This document shows, piece after piece, positions 17,459-26,631 of a stretch of 48,336 nucleotides of DNA (positions are counted from its first letter, which is position 1; the number at the start of each line of letters is the position of its first letter). The translations under genes were made by a program, and so were the position numbers. The notes below the pieces were generated by a model that was given only the letters and a program-made list of their open reading frames with translations, was not told where the DNA came from and did not search any database. The stretch lies in NCBI GenBank assembly GCA_019748195.1, contig JAIEPW010000060.1, forward strand, positions 1-48,336, written 5' to 3'. The DNA is from Bryobacteraceae bacterium. GTDB taxonomy: Bacteria; Acidobacteriota; Terriglobia; Bryobacterales; Bryobacteraceae.

Positions 17459-18487
17459 TCAGCCTTCCTTCAGGGCGAGCTTGGTGGCGGCGGACTGAGC
17501 CAGTTCCTGCTCAATCTGTTCGTTGGTGTTTCCCTGAGCAAACTCACAGGCCACGCGAATGGCGTTCTTGATCGCGTTTGCGTTGGATCGCCCGTGGCAG
17601 ATGATGCAGGTGCCCTTGACGCCGAGCAGCGGCGCGCCGCCGTACTCGGAGTAGTCGACGCGCTTGCGGAAATCCTGGAACGCGCCCTGGGAGAGCACGT
17701 AGCCGAGCTGGCGCATCGGGTTCGCTTTCAGCGACGCGGTGAGCATTTGCTTCACCATGTCCACCAGGCCCTCGCTGACTTTCAAGGCGACATTGCCCAC
17801 AAAGCCGTCGCACACCACGACATCGGCCATGCCGGTATAGATGTCGCGGCCCTCGACGTTGCCGATGAAGTGAACGGGCATGTTGCGCAGCATCGCGGCG
17901 GCGGTCTTGGTGAGCTCGTTGCCCTTCAGATCTTCTTCGCCGATGGAGAGAATGCCGATGCGCGGGCGCTGATTGTGGAAGATGACGCGGGAATAGACGT
18001 CGCCCATCACGGCGAACTGCGCGAGCATGCGGGCGGAACAATCGACATTGGCGCCGACATCACAAACGATGACCGGCGCGCCCTTAATGGTCGGCAGGGC
18101 GCTGGCGAGGGCGGGGCGTTCGACGCCGGGCAGCATGCCCTGCACCATCTTGGCGGTGGCCATGACGGCGCCGGTATTACCCGCGGAGACCACCCCTTGC
18201 GCTTCCCCCTCGCGCACCAGGCGGCAGGCGACGCGAATCGAGGAATCGCGTTTGGTGCGGACCGCCTTGGCGGCGGAGTCCTCCATGGTGATCACTTCCG
18301 AGGCGTGATGGACGGCGAGCGCGAGATCCGCCGCGCCGGGGTGCCGGGCCAGCTCGGCCTTGAGGACGTCTTCCCGGCCGACCAGAATGACCCGGACGTG
18401 GAACGAGCGTACGGCTTGAATCGCCCCTTCGATTTCCGCTTGCGGGGCGTGGTCGCCGCCCATGGCGTCCAACGCAATGGTGGTCAT
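17459..18487 (-). CDS. plsX: Phosphate acyltransferase PlsX
   Basis: Makes acyl-phosphate from acyl-ACP, the first step of phosphatidic acid synthesis with PlsY. The 342-residue length and the segments [11 protein letters not shown] (N-terminus), [17 protein letters not shown] and [10 protein letters not shown] are typical. It is peripheral to the membrane. It is the third gene of the yceD-rpmF-plsX cluster, 11 nt after rpmF, linking ribosome and lipid synthesis as in most bacteria. fabH does not follow. Confidence 0.95.
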   Translation of the reverse strand: MTTIALDAMGGDHAPQAEIEGAIQAVRSFHVRVILVGREDVLKAELARHPGAADLALAVHHASEVITMEDSAAKAVRTKRDSSIRVACRLVREGEAQGVVSAGNTGAVMATAKMVQGMLPGVERPALASALPTIKGAPVIVCDVGANVDCSARMLAQFAVMGDVYSRVIFHNQRPRIGILSIGEEDLKGNELTKTAAAMLRNMPVHFIGNVEGRDIYTGMADVVVCDGFVGNVALKVSEGLVDMVKQMLTASLKANPMRQLGYVLSQGAFQDFRKRVDYSEYGGAPLLGVKGTCIICHGRSNANAIKNAIRVACEFAQGNTNEQIEQELAQSAATKLALKEG

Positions 18488-18498
18488 GTGTCGGGGGA

Positions 18499-18681
18499 TC
18501 AGGCCTCGGCTACTTCGATAACTTCGCGGCCTTTATACTTGCCGCAGCTCGCACACACACGATGGGGAAGCACGGGCTGCCCGCAACTGGGACAGTCGGA
18601 AACAACGGGTTTCTTCAGGGCGTCATGAGCGCGGCGCGTGGAGGTGCGGCGCTTGGAGTGACGTCGTTTGGGATTCGGCAT
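18499..18681 (-). CDS. rpmF: 50S ribosomal protein L32
   Basis: Small ribosomal protein of 60 residues, [17 protein letters not shown] at the N-terminus and a zinc-ribbon CPSCG...CASCG in the middle. All four cysteines are kept, so this is the zinc-binding (C+) form. Placed between yceD and plsX with short gaps, the standard arrangement. Confidence 0.97.
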   Translation of the reverse strand: MPNPKRRHSKRRTSTRRAHDALKKPVVSDCPSCGQPVLPHRVCASCGKYKGREVIEVAEA

Positions 18682-18705
18682 GGCTCTCTTACTTCCTCGT
18701 TCTTT

Positions 18706-19227
18706 CTATAACTCTTTCAGCGCGCTCCAGCGGTCATCCACGGGGCCGGGGCGGCACTCGCAATCGGCGGCATTCCGGTTCCGGCCGCACTGCGGACAAA
18801 TTCCCTTGCAATCCTCGCGGCAGACTTTCCGCATCGGGAGCTTCAGCAGAATCTCCTCGCGAAGGATGTTGTCCAACTCGATGCCGGAGCCGTCGTAGAA
18901 CTCAACCGCGGTATCCGGCTCATGGATCTCTACTTCTTCCCCCGGTCCGCGGCGGTCATCCAGCGGGACGGCGAAGACCTCGAACGCCTCATCCAGAGGC
19001 ATCCGAACGGGCTCCAGGCAGCGGTCGCATTCCGCTTCCATCTCGACGGCCAGACGGCCGCGGGTCCGGATTTCGCCCGAAACCGGGCTCATCAACTCCA
19101 CCGAGCCGTGAGCTCGCAATGGGCTGATCTGCCTGAGCTTGGGATCGAAAAACTCGATCGTTCCGGGTTCCAGCGCGACGTCGAACCGCGCCGGCCGGCG
19201 CTCCAATTCCTGAATTGTAAACAACAA
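18706..19227 (-). CDS. yceD: YceD/DUF177 family protein
   Basis: A conserved protein almost always found before rpmF; implicated in 23S rRNA accumulation in E. coli and plants. The 173-residue product has the family's CDRCLEPV motif in the middle and, near the end, a Cys-rich CREDCKGICPQCG segment that may bind a metal. The start is set at the TTG at 19225-19227: an ideal GGAGGT lies 7 nt upstream (19235-19240), giving MLFTIQELE. The longer reading to 19299 would run past this site. Strength of the site suggests good expression despite the TTG. Confidence 0.88.
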   Translation of the reverse strand: MLFTIQELERRPARFDVALEPGTIEFFDPKLRQISPLRAHGSVELMSPVSGEIRTRGRLAVEMEAECDRCLEPVRMPLDEAFEVFAVPLDDRRGPGEEVEIHEPDTAVEFYDGSGIELDNILREEILLKLPMRKVCREDCKGICPQCGRNRNAADCECRPGPVDDRWSALKEL

Positions 19228-19269
19228 CGCACACACCTCCGCCAACACCAGCGGCAAGCGCAAAAACCT

Positions 19270-19299
19270 ATGGTAACAGATGGGTTTGGAGGTGGGCAA
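19270..19299 (-). promoter_or_regulatory. Candidate promoter of yceD-rpmF-plsX
   Basis: On the minus strand, TTGCCC (19294-19299) and TACCAT (19270-19275) are 18 nt apart, and TG precedes the -10 box by one base (extended -10). Transcription would begin near 19263, about 36 nt before the TTG start. Confidence 0.4.
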
Positions 19300-19436
19300 C
19301 TGGAGGGTCGAGGTCCGGTTTCAGCCGATTCGCCTGAGCTAAGGGTTTCGCCTGGAATAGTGCTCGGAGATTCTACTACCTTACGCCAGATCCTGGTAAA
19401 GACATGGCAAGAAATGACTTAGGTGCGTTTCTCAGG

Positions 19437-19466
19437 TTGACCGCCCGCTCCTGTCTCGCCTACTCT
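19437..19466 (+). promoter_or_regulatory. Candidate promoter of the PEP-CTERM gene
   Basis: TTGACC (19437-19442) and TACTCT (19461-19466) are 18 nt apart. The start codon follows 43 nt later. A direct repeat, ATAGTAC twice with 2 nt between, lies downstream near 19477-19492. No sigma54-type site was seen. Confidence 0.4.
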
Positions 19467-19509
19467 GGGGATGCGAATAGTACAGATAGTACCGACCAGG
19501 GGATAGACT

Positions 19510-20223
19510 TTGAAGAAAATTCTGCTCGTTCTTACCACGCTTGCAATTGCCTCGGGGACGCTGGCCGCCGCGCCGATTGATTTTCAAGGCACCGGAGTTG
19601 TGGTCAATGCCGGCCAGGACCAGCGCTGGGGCATTCTGGACCCCAATGCGGCCTCCGTGTCCACGTTCGTTACCCAGTTATCCTCGAATTCGTTCCCATT
19701 CTTGAATCCGGGAAACGGACAACCTCTATGGGTGGCGAACAACGCGAACTCCAGTTGGGTGAGCCCGAACACATCCTACGAGACGTCTTCGGCGACGGCG
19801 GATGCCGCGGGCACGTGGGTGTTTTTTCAGTTCTTTGACCTCAGCAACTTCCTCCCGAGCACGACGCAGATCGTCTTCCGCATCGCGGCCGACAACGCGG
19901 TGGGCCGGGTTCTTTTGAACAACGTCGACATCACGAGCATTGTGAACGGGCAGCTCGCGGGGGGCCTGGCCGCGGTGGATTTCTTCGCCCTGAGCGGGGC
20001 GATCACGCTGAATAGCAGCAACGCGACGTTCCTGCCGGGCGCCAACCTCCTGTATTTTGAAATCCAGAATTTCGTCGGCGGCGGATCGAATCCGGTCGGG
20101 TTCCGGCTGGAGGTTCAGTCCGCGGATGCCGATCCGGCCGGCCCGATTCCCGAGCCGGCGACGTACGCGATGATGGGAGGCGGGCTGCTTCTGCTGGCGC
20201 TGCGCCGCCGGCTTGCCCGGTAA
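19510..20223 (+). CDS. PEP-CTERM sorted extracellular protein
   Basis: An exported protein of 237 residues with a signal peptide (MKKILLVLTTLAIASGTLAA) and a C-terminal PEP-CTERM tripartite tag: IPEPATYAM, a hydrophobic stretch (MMGGGLLLLAL), and RRRLAR. Such tags are processed by exosortase EpsH/XrtA-type enzymes. The middle part is rich in Asn, Ser and Phe and probably beta-structured; no enzyme motif is seen. The start is a TTG (19510) with AGGGGA 6 nt upstream. It stands as a single-gene unit with its own promoter and terminator. No exosortase gene lies in the window. Confidence 0.88.
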   Translation: MKKILLVLTTLAIASGTLAAAPIDFQGTGVVVNAGQDQRWGILDPNAASVSTFVTQLSSNSFPFLNPGNGQPLWVANNANSSWVSPNTSYETSSATADAAGTWVFFQFFDLSNFLPSTTQIVFRIAADNAVGRVLLNNVDITSIVNGQLAGGLAAVDFFALSGAITLNSSNATFLPGANLLYFEIQNFVGGGSNPVGFRLEVQSADADPAGPIPEPATYAMMGGGLLLLALRRRLAR

Positions 20224-20248
20224 CCAGCGTAACGAAATCCTCCGTGGA

Positions 20249-20303
20249 GACGGCCTCCCGCACCCCTCTGGGAACCAGCGGAGCGCGGAAGGCCGTCATT
20301 TTT
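20249..20303 (+). terminator. Intrinsic terminator after the PEP-CTERM gene
   Basis: GACGGCCTCCCGC (20249-20261) pairs with GCGGAAGGCCGTC (20285-20297), 13 bp with a single mismatch, followed by ATTTTTG. It separates the PEP-CTERM gene from the trp operon. Confidence 0.7.
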
Positions 20304-20357
20304 GTTGCGGTACGGGATTGCCGGGTCCGCGTGGGGTAGGATGGTTAGATTCCTCCC

Positions 20358-21143
20358 ATGTTGGCGACGGTCCCGGACATCCTCGCTCGAATTGTCGCAT
20401 CCAAGCGAACAGAAGTCGCCGGGCTGGCGGCGCGCCGGGCGGAACTCGAGCGTCGGGCGGCGGACCGGATGCGGGAGCGCCGCGACTTCGCGGCGGCATT
20501 GGCCGGGGCGCGCCCGGCGATGATCGCCGAAGTGAAGCAAGCCTCGCCCAGCGCCGGGGTTCTAACGGGGCACTTCGACCCAGCGGCCATCGCGGCGCGA
20601 TACGAAGCGGGCGGCGCGGCGGCCCTCTCGGTGCTCACCGATGGGACGTTTTTTCGCGGCAAGCTGAGCGACCTCGAATCCGCGCGCGCCTGCGTGCAGT
20701 CGCCCGTCCTGCGCAAGGACTTTACCATCGATCCGGTGTGCGTGCTGGAAGCCGCCGCGCACGGCGCCGACGCGATTCTGCTGATTGCCGCGATCCTCAC
20801 CGAGCGGGAGATGCGGGATCTGCGCGAGCTCGCCGCCGGGTTCGGCATGGCCTCGCTGGTGGAAGTTCATGCCGAATCCGAGCTCGACGCCGCGTTGGGG
20901 TCGGGCGCGGTCATCGTGGGCGTCAACAACCGCAATCTCCACACGTTCGAAGTCCGGCTGGACACATCTTTGCGGCTGGCCGGGCGCATTCCGGCGGAGG
21001 TGCTTCGCGTCAGCGAAAGCGGCATCCGGTCGCGCGGTGATATCCGGCAGCTTCAGGACGCCGGATTTCAGGCGTTCCTGGTAGGCGAGCATCTGATGCG
21101 CAGCGCGGATCCGGCGGCGGCGTTGCGGGAGTTGATCACGTGA
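20358..21143 (+). CDS. trpC: Indole-3-glycerol phosphate synthase
   Basis: Fourth step of tryptophan synthesis: ring closure of CdRP to indole-glycerol phosphate. The 261-residue TIM-barrel protein has the family's [12 protein letters not shown] (catalytic Lys), [29 protein letters not shown] and SESGI motifs. It opens a seven-gene operon; GATTCCTCCC precedes the start without a canonical ribosome binding site. No tryptophan attenuator or leader peptide was seen in the 55 nt between the terminator and the start. Confidence 0.95.
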   Translation: MLATVPDILARIVASKRTEVAGLAARRAELERRAADRMRERRDFAAALAGARPAMIAEVKQASPSAGVLTGHFDPAAIAARYEAGGAAALSVLTDGTFFRGKLSDLESARACVQSPVLRKDFTIDPVCVLEAAAHGADAILLIAAILTEREMRDLRELAAGFGMASLVEVHAESELDAALGSGAVIVGVNNRNLHTFEVRLDTSLRLAGRIPAEVLRVSESGIRSRGDIRQLQDAGFQAFLVGEHLMRSADPAAALRELIT

Positions 21144-21709
21144 TGGTGAAGATCTGCGGCATCACGCGGCGCGAGGATGCGGTAGCCGCGGCCGAAGCCG
21201 GCGCATCGGCGATCGGATTCGTGTTCGCCGTTTCCAGCCCGCGCGTGGTCAGCGCGAAGCAGGCGGCGGAGCTGGGCCGTGGCCTGGAGATCCCCAAGGT
21301 AGGCGTCTTTACGGATACTCCCGGAGCGGAAATCCTGGCCATCGCGGAGCGCGCGGGTCTGGACGCCGCGCAAGTTTACCGGGATCCCGGCGCGCTGACA
21401 CTCCCCCTGTGGCGGGCCTATCGCGTCCGGGAGGCGATTCCCGAACTCGACGCCGATGCGGACGCGATTGTCCTGGACGGCTCGGCGAACGGAGTTCGAT
21501 TCGACTGGCGGTTGGCGGCGGCGTTGCCGCGGCAACGGATCGTGCTGGCGGGCGGGTTGAACGCCGGCAATGTAGGCGAGGCGATCCGCGCCGCGACGCC
21601 GTGGGGCGTCGACGTCAGCTCAGGTGTGGAAACCTCCCCCGGCGTGAAGGATGCCCGCAAGATTCTGGAGTTCGTGAAAGCGGCGCGCGAGGCCGCGGCA
21701 ACCTTATGA
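21143..21709 (+). CDS. trpF: Phosphoribosylanthranilate isomerase
   Basis: Third step of tryptophan synthesis, an Amadori rearrangement of PRA to CdRP. The 188-residue product begins MVKICGIT (catalytic Cys), then [20 protein letters not shown], and [10 protein letters not shown]. The ATG at 21143 overlaps the trpC stop in TGATG; a GTG three bases earlier is possible. trpD is missing, so the substrate must come from genes elsewhere. Confidence 0.95.
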   Translation: MVKICGITRREDAVAAAEAGASAIGFVFAVSSPRVVSAKQAAELGRGLEIPKVGVFTDTPGAEILAIAERAGLDAAQVYRDPGALTLPLWRAYRVREAIPELDADADAIVLDGSANGVRFDWRLAAALPRQRIVLAGGLNAGNVGEAIRAATPWGVDVSSGVETSPGVKDARKILEFVKAAREAAATL

Positions 21710-22917
21710 ACGTTTCTGAACCCGATTCCACCGGACATTTCGGGCCGTATGGCGGCCGGTTTGTCCCCGAAATCTTGATGGCGCCGCTCGAGGAGCTCGA
21801 GAAGTCGTATCTGGAAGCACGCCAGGACCCGGAATTTCAATCGGAATTGCGGGACCTGCTGGCGAACTACGCCGGCCGGCCCACGCCTCTTTACCATGCG
21901 CGGAGGCTGAGCGAGTTGTGCGGCGGGGCGAAACTCTACCTGAAGCGGGAGGACCTGCTGCACACGGGCGCGCACAAGATCAACAACGCGCTGGGCCAGG
22001 CGTTGCTGGCGCGGCGCATGGGCAAGAAGCGAATTATCGCGGAAACGGGCGCCGGGCAGCACGGCGTGGCGACGGCGAGCGTGTGCGCGCTGCTCGGCTT
22101 GGAGTGCGTGGTGTACATGGGCGCCGAGGATATGCGGCGGCAGCGGCTGAACGTGTTCCGCATGCGCCTGTTGGGCGCCCGCGTGGTAGGCGTGCAAAGC
22201 GGGAGCCGCACGCTGAAGGACGCGATCAGCGAAGCCATGCGCGATTGGGTAACCAATATCGCGAGTTCGCACTACCTGCTGGGTTCGGCCCTGGGCGCGC
22301 ACCCGTACCCGCTGATGGTTCGCGACTTCCACCGGGTGACCGGGGAAGAAGCGCGGCGTCAGATACTGGAGCGGGAGCAGCGGCTGCCCGATGTGATTTT
22401 CGCCTGCGTGGGTGGAGGCTCGAACGCCATCGGCATCTTCCATCCGTTCGTGAAGGACGAGGGCGTGAAACTGGTGGGCGTGGAAGCGGGAGGCCAGGGA
22501 GCGGAGCTGGGCTCCCACGCGGCGCGATTCAGCGGAGGGTCGCCGGGCGTGCTGCACGGCGCTCACAGTTACCTGCTGCAGGATACCGACGGGCAAGTGG
22601 CCCTGACGCACTCGGTTTCGGCGGGGCTCGATTACGCGCTGGTGGGACCGGAACATGCGTGGCTGCATGACCGCGGGCGCGCCGAATACGTGTCGGCGAC
22701 GGACGCGGACGCACTGCGGGCGGCGCAGACGATGGCGCGTCAGGAAGGAATCATTCCGGCACTCGAGTCCGCCCACGCGGTAGCGGAGGCGCTGCGTCGC
22801 GCGCCGCTCGCGCGCGGGCAGTTGTTCCTCATCAATCTGTCGGGACGCGGCGACAAGGATACTGACATCTATCGGGAGAATCTGAAAGAGCTCGATGCCA
22901 TCGACGCGAATTCCTGA
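21706..22917 (+). CDS. trpB: Tryptophan synthase beta chain
   Basis: Condenses indole with serine to give tryptophan. The 403-residue protein has the TrpB1 landmarks: [10 protein letters not shown] at the N-terminus, the PLP lysine in [18 protein letters not shown], the GGGSNAIG phosphate loop, and LSGRGDKD at the end. The ATG at 21706 forms an ATGA overlap with the trpF stop. It overlaps trpA by 23 nt, consistent with the alpha-beta complex. Confidence 0.96.
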   Translation: MNVSEPDSTGHFGPYGGRFVPEILMAPLEELEKSYLEARQDPEFQSELRDLLANYAGRPTPLYHARRLSELCGGAKLYLKREDLLHTGAHKINNALGQALLARRMGKKRIIAETGAGQHGVATASVCALLGLECVVYMGAEDMRRQRLNVFRMRLLGARVVGVQSGSRTLKDAISEAMRDWVTNIASSHYLLGSALGAHPYPLMVRDFHRVTGEEARRQILEREQRLPDVIFACVGGGSNAIGIFHPFVKDEGVKLVGVEAGGQGAELGSHAARFSGGSPGVLHGAHSYLLQDTDGQVALTHSVSAGLDYALVGPEHAWLHDRGRAEYVSATDADALRAAQTMARQEGIIPALESAHAVAEALRRAPLARGQLFLINLSGRGDKDTDIYRENLKELDAIDANS

Positions 22918-23710
22918 CCTGTTCCGCCGCGCGCGGGAGGAGAACCGCGCCGCGCTGGTCGCCTATATCACGGCCGGCGATCCCACGCCGGAATTGACGC
23001 CTTCTCTCGCGGCGGCGCTGGAGCGCGGCGGCGTGGATCTGATCGAACTGGGCGTGCCTTTCTCCGATCCCATCGCCGACGGCCCGATGATCCAGAGGGC
23101 TTCCGATCGAGCCTTGGGTCACGGGATGAACGTCCGCCGGGTGTTGGAGATCGCGCGCGAGATCCGCGCGATGTCCGAGATTCCGCTGCTGCTGTTCACC
23201 TACCTGAATCCGATCCTTCGCTATGGATTGGACAAACTGGCGGCCGATGCCGCCGCGGCAGGCATCGATGGCTGCCTGCTGACGGATCTGAGCGTGGAGG
23301 AAGCCGGGAGCTACGTGGGCGTGATGCGAGCCTCCGGCCTGGACACCGTTTTTCTTGCCGCGCCCACCAGCACCGCGGAGCGGCGGCAATTGGTGGCTCG
23401 GTATTCCACCGGGTTCGTTTACCTCGTCTCCCGGACGGGGGTGACGGGTGAGAGCGCGTCGCTTTCGGACTCAGCCGGTGCGCTGGTGAAGGCGATGCGC
23501 GAAGTCACGAAACTGCCCTTGGCGGTTGGCTTCGGGATTTCGACGCGGGAGCAGGTGGCGGCGGTGGCGCGGATCGCCGACGGAGTGGTGGTGGGCAGCG
23601 CGCTGGTGCGAGTGATCGAGGAGCACGGGGAGGACCCCAGGCTCGCCGGGCATGTGGAAGCGTTCGCCCGCGAACTGGCCGGGGGACTGCGGCGCGAGGT
23701 GCCCGCGTGA
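22895..23710 (+). CDS. trpA: Tryptophan synthase alpha chain
   Basis: Splits indole-glycerol phosphate and channels indole to TrpB. The 271-residue TIM barrel has [27 protein letters not shown] (catalytic Glu and Asp), and the C-terminal VGFGIS and GVVVGSALV motifs. It begins within the last 23 nt of trpB and ends in a GTGA overlap with the chorismate mutase gene. Confidence 0.96.
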   Translation: MPSTRIPDLFRRAREENRAALVAYITAGDPTPELTPSLAAALERGGVDLIELGVPFSDPIADGPMIQRASDRALGHGMNVRRVLEIAREIRAMSEIPLLLFTYLNPILRYGLDKLAADAAAAGIDGCLLTDLSVEEAGSYVGVMRASGLDTVFLAAPTSTAERRQLVARYSTGFVYLVSRTGVTGESASLSDSAGALVKAMREVTKLPLAVGFGISTREQVAAVARIADGVVVGSALVRVIEEHGEDPRLAGHVEAFARELAGGLRREVPA

Positions 23711-24015
23711 ATCGCGGCGAGTGCGAACAGCGGCTGGCCGCGTGCCGCGCCGAGATCGATGAAATCGATCGCGAATTGATTTTGATGATGAACCGCCGCA
23801 CTCGCGTGGTGGAGGAAATCGGCAGGCTGAAGCAGCACTTGAAGCTCGCCATCTACGAGCCCCGGCGGGAGGATCAGGTGTTTGAAAACGTGCTCTCCGC
23901 CAACGGCGGGCCGCTTTCCAACGATGCCGCGCGCCGCATTTTCGAGCGCATCATCGACGAAATGCGAACCGTGCAGCGCAACCGCATGATCGAGCGGGGA
24001 GAGAAGGACGAGTAG
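23707..24015 (+). CDS. Chorismate mutase, AroQ class
   Basis: Small all-helical enzyme (102 residues) converting chorismate to prephenate for the Phe/Tyr branch. The AroQ pattern is clear: an N-terminal helix with RAEIDEIDRELILMMNRRTR, the KxxxIYEPRREDQVF segment, and a last helix ending in RNRMIERG. The GTG start overlaps the trpA stop. It sits directly before a degenerate DAHP-synthase-like gene. In several Firmicutes these two domains are fused and the mutase domain senses end products, so a physical complex is plausible but not shown here. Confidence 0.92.
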   Translation: MNRGECEQRLAACRAEIDEIDRELILMMNRRTRVVEEIGRLKQHLKLAIYEPRREDQVFENVLSANGGPLSNDAARRIFERIIDEMRTVQRNRMIERGEKDE

Positions 24016-24017
24016 CC

Positions 24018-24962
24018 ATGCTGGTGGTGATGGAGCATGGCGCCACGGAGCGCCAGATCGAAAATGTCATCGAGCGGCTGGTGACGCTGGGGTTCACGGT
24101 GCACCGCTCCACCGGAGTGGTGCACACGATTCTGGGCGGCGTCGGCCCGGTGGAGGACTGGGAACCGGCGGATTTCGAGGCGATGGAAGGCGTCAAGGAG
24201 TGTCATCGCATCGTTTCCCCCTATCAATTGGCGGCGCGGTACGCGCGAGCGCAGGGAACCCAGGTTCGCGCGGGGGAGGCGGTGTTCGGCGGTGGAACAC
24301 CGGTGATCGCCGCCGCGGTTTCCAGTGACGATCCGGGCGTGATCGCGGAAGGCGCGCGGCGGATGAAGGCGGCGGGCGCAAAAGTGCTGCGGGTGCGGGC
24401 CGCCTACAGGAAGTCGTTGCCGCACGCAAGCGCAGCCGCCCGGGAACAAGGACTGACGCTATCGATTCCGTGGGGGCAGCCCGGGGATCTGGGATCGGGG
24501 ATCGCTGAAATATCTGATATCTCAAATACCGCCTTCTGGAAGGAAGCGGGCTCGCGGCCGGGTCCGGTACTGCTGGAGCGGCCGGCGGGCGGGACGGTGG
24601 AAGACCTCCTGATCGCAGCCGAGCGCGTGCTTGTCGCGGGAAATTCGCAGGTAATCCTGTGCGAGGCGGGAAGCCGCGGGGCTCAGAACTCCGGCAGGCG
24701 GACACTGGATCTGGTTTGTGTCCCCTTATTGGCGCGCTTAACGCATTTACCGGTAGTAGTGGACTGTTCCTCGGGAACGGGAAGGCGGGATTTTGCGGCG
24801 CCGCTGGCGCAAGCGGCAACGGCGGCGGGTGCGGCCGGGATTTTCGTCGATATTCATCCCGATCCGGACCGGGCGGCCCGTTTATCAGGGCAAAGTCTGT
24901 CTTTTGAAGCATTTGAGAGGATGGCCGCACGGATCTTTGCACTTGCGGCCTGCTTGAGATAG
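24018..24962 (+). CDS. Degenerate DAHP synthase (type I-beta) homolog
   Basis: The 314-residue protein has the two-part layout of type I-beta DAHP synthases: an N-terminal ferredoxin-like regulatory domain (about 1-70) and a TIM-barrel domain. The overall barrel is recognisable (VLLERPAGGTVEDLLIAAER, QVILCEAG, RRTLDLVCVPLL, GRRDFAAPLAQAA). But active-site residues known for the family are changed: GPCSVE is AAVSSD-like (ligand Cys is Ala100), the KPRT loop is absent, CERG is CEAG, and DPSHSGG is DCSSGTG (ligand His is Ser252). It is also shorter than active relatives. It is most likely a catalytically dead paralog, possibly a regulator of the neighbouring chorismate mutase or of a true DAHP synthase elsewhere. 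Confidence 0.82.
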   Translation: MLVVMEHGATERQIENVIERLVTLGFTVHRSTGVVHTILGGVGPVEDWEPADFEAMEGVKECHRIVSPYQLAARYARAQGTQVRAGEAVFGGGTPVIAAAVSSDDPGVIAEGARRMKAAGAKVLRVRAAYRKSLPHASAAAREQGLTLSIPWGQPGDLGSGIAEISDISNTAFWKEAGSRPGPVLLERPAGGTVEDLLIAAERVLVAGNSQVILCEAGSRGAQNSGRRTLDLVCVPLLARLTHLPVVVDCSSGTGRRDFAAPLAQAATAAGAAGIFVDIHPDPDRAARLSGQSLSFEAFERMAARIFALAACLR

Positions 24963-24972
24963 GCTCGCCGGG

Positions 24973-25803
24973 ATGGATACCGTCGTAATCGCCGGCGTCG
25001 GGCTGATCGGCGGATCCTTCGCGAAGGCGCTCAAGCAGCATGGAATCGCCCAACGGATTCTGGGCATCGACCGGCCGGAGGTGCTGGCGGAGGCGCTGGA
25101 GCTCGGGATTATCGACGAGCCGGCGGCGTGGGACGAGTCGGTGTCGCGGGCGGACCTTTTGTATCTGGCCGCGCCGATTTCCGGCATCATGGAGCTCCTG
25201 CCGGTGGCGGATGCGCTGGCGCGTCCGGGCGCTTTAATCACGGATACGGGCAGCACGAAGGTCGAGATTTGCCGGGCTGCGTCGCGCCTTGCGGGCCGGG
25301 GCTGCTTCATCGGCGGTCACCCAATGGCGGGGAAAGAAATCCAGGGCTGTTCCGCGGCGGACGCGGCGCTTTTTGAAGGAAAACCGTATTTTCTTACTCC
25401 CGCTGCCGGCCAAGAGCAAAGTGCGTCTTTACAGGTGCTCACACAGGTTCTCTCCACAATCGGCGCGCGGACGCGAGTGATCAGCGCCGAAGCGCACGAC
25501 GAGACGGTGGCGTTTGTATCGCATTTGCCGCAACTGATGTCGACGGCGCTGGCGGAACTGCTGGGGCGAATTCCGGGAATGGAGAGCGCCGCGGGGCCGG
25601 GCGCCGTGGACATGACGCGGCTGGCGGGGAGCTCCTACCAGCTTTGGTCCGGCATCCTGGATACAAATGTAGACGCCATCCGTTTGGCGCTGGCAGAATA
25701 CGTCCGGCAACTGTCGCGAATCGAGGCGGCGCTTGGCCACCCCGAGATGAAAAAACACTTCGAAGACGCCAGGAAATTCGCAAGACTGTTGCATAAGAAA
25801 TAG
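24973..25803 (+). CDS. tyrA: Prephenate dehydrogenase
   Basis: Oxidative decarboxylation of prephenate (or arogenate) to the tyrosine precursor. The 276-residue protein has an N-terminal Rossmann motif (VVIAGVGLIGGSFAKALK), ITDTGSTK, and the signature GGHPMAGKE with catalytic His. The C-terminal helical domain includes HDETVAFVSHLPQ. There is no C-terminal ACT domain, so feedback control must work otherwise. It is the last gene of the operon, 10 nt after the DAHP-synthase-like gene. Substrate choice between prephenate and arogenate cannot be read. Confidence 0.94.
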   Translation: MDTVVIAGVGLIGGSFAKALKQHGIAQRILGIDRPEVLAEALELGIIDEPAAWDESVSRADLLYLAAPISGIMELLPVADALARPGALITDTGSTKVEICRAASRLAGRGCFIGGHPMAGKEIQGCSAADAALFEGKPYFLTPAAGQEQSASLQVLTQVLSTIGARTRVISAEAHDETVAFVSHLPQLMSTALAELLGRIPGMESAAGPGAVDMTRLAGSSYQLWSGILDTNVDAIRLALAEYVRQLSRIEAALGHPEMKKHFEDARKFARLLHKK

Positions 25804-25843
25804 AACCGGTCAATAATCATTGTTTGTTGCAGGGAGCGAACGA

Positions 25844-26548
25844 ATGAACAGTGTTCCGGCTCACACCTCCTGCTGGGGGGCAAATGAAGTACTCCGGATT
25901 CCCGGCGCGATGCGAATTCGCTACGGACGGAACAGCCCGCCGGTCTTCGAGCAAGCGGAGGATTGCCAGAGCGTTTACTTCGTGGAAGCTGGATTTGTGA
26001 AGCTCCTGCGCAAGATACCGGACGGCTTGGACGCTCTCACCGGCCTGGCCGGACCGGGCGACTTGTTCGGAGAGGAAGCGCTGTTTGGAGCCTCCCGGCG
26101 ATTCTGCACGGCGATTCCGATGCTGCCGGGCTCCGCTATTTCCGTTCCCTCGCCGGAGTTCCGCGCCTGGGTCGGAGAGATGGGCGCAGCGTGGCCGGAC
26201 GTCTGGAAAGGCGCCATGCAGCGGCAGGAGTTCCTGCTGCGCAAGATCGAATTGCTCTGCACCCACGATGTCGAGTACCGGATGCTTTGCTGGCTGGGAG
26301 ATCTGGGCGCGCGCTTTGCCGACGGCGAAGGCTGCGCCGCGGTCCTGCCGTTGACGCAGTTGGACCTGGCGCAATTGATCGGAGCCACGCGGGAGACCAC
26401 TTCCACCCGGCTAAACTTACTCGCCCGGCGAGGCCTGCTGCAACTGCGCCGGGGCTCCATCGAAATTCCCTCGCTGGAGCAACTGAATCGCGAAGCGCTG
26501 CTGCGTCCGCCGGGGCGGGCCCGGCGCCCCGTGGTCGCCGATTCATGA
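25844..26548 (+). CDS. Crp/Fnr-family transcription regulator
   Basis: A 234-residue regulator with an N-terminal cyclic-nucleotide-binding-like beta-barrel (about 15-120; VYFVEAGFVKLLRKI, GDLFGEEALFG) and a C-terminal Crp-type winged helix (about 145-215; LTQLDLAQLIGATRETTSTR). The cAMP-contacting Arg-Ser pair of Crp is not seen, and there is no four-Cys cluster as in Fnr. The ligand is unknown. The ATG at 25844 has AGGGAG 7 nt upstream. It follows tyrA by 40 nt but is probably a separate unit. Confidence 0.88.
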   Translation: MNSVPAHTSCWGANEVLRIPGAMRIRYGRNSPPVFEQAEDCQSVYFVEAGFVKLLRKIPDGLDALTGLAGPGDLFGEEALFGASRRFCTAIPMLPGSAISVPSPEFRAWVGEMGAAWPDVWKGAMQRQEFLLRKIELLCTHDVEYRMLCWLGDLGARFADGEGCAAVLPLTQLDLAQLIGATRETTSTRLNLLARRGLLQLRRGSIEIPSLEQLNREALLRPPGRARRPVVADS

Positions 26549-26631
26549 TCCCGGGCATTCGCGAACCGTGAGGCTGTAAATCCGCTGGTCCCCCCGCGTC
26601 TTCCTGTTACCGTTCGATATCCTGAAAACAG

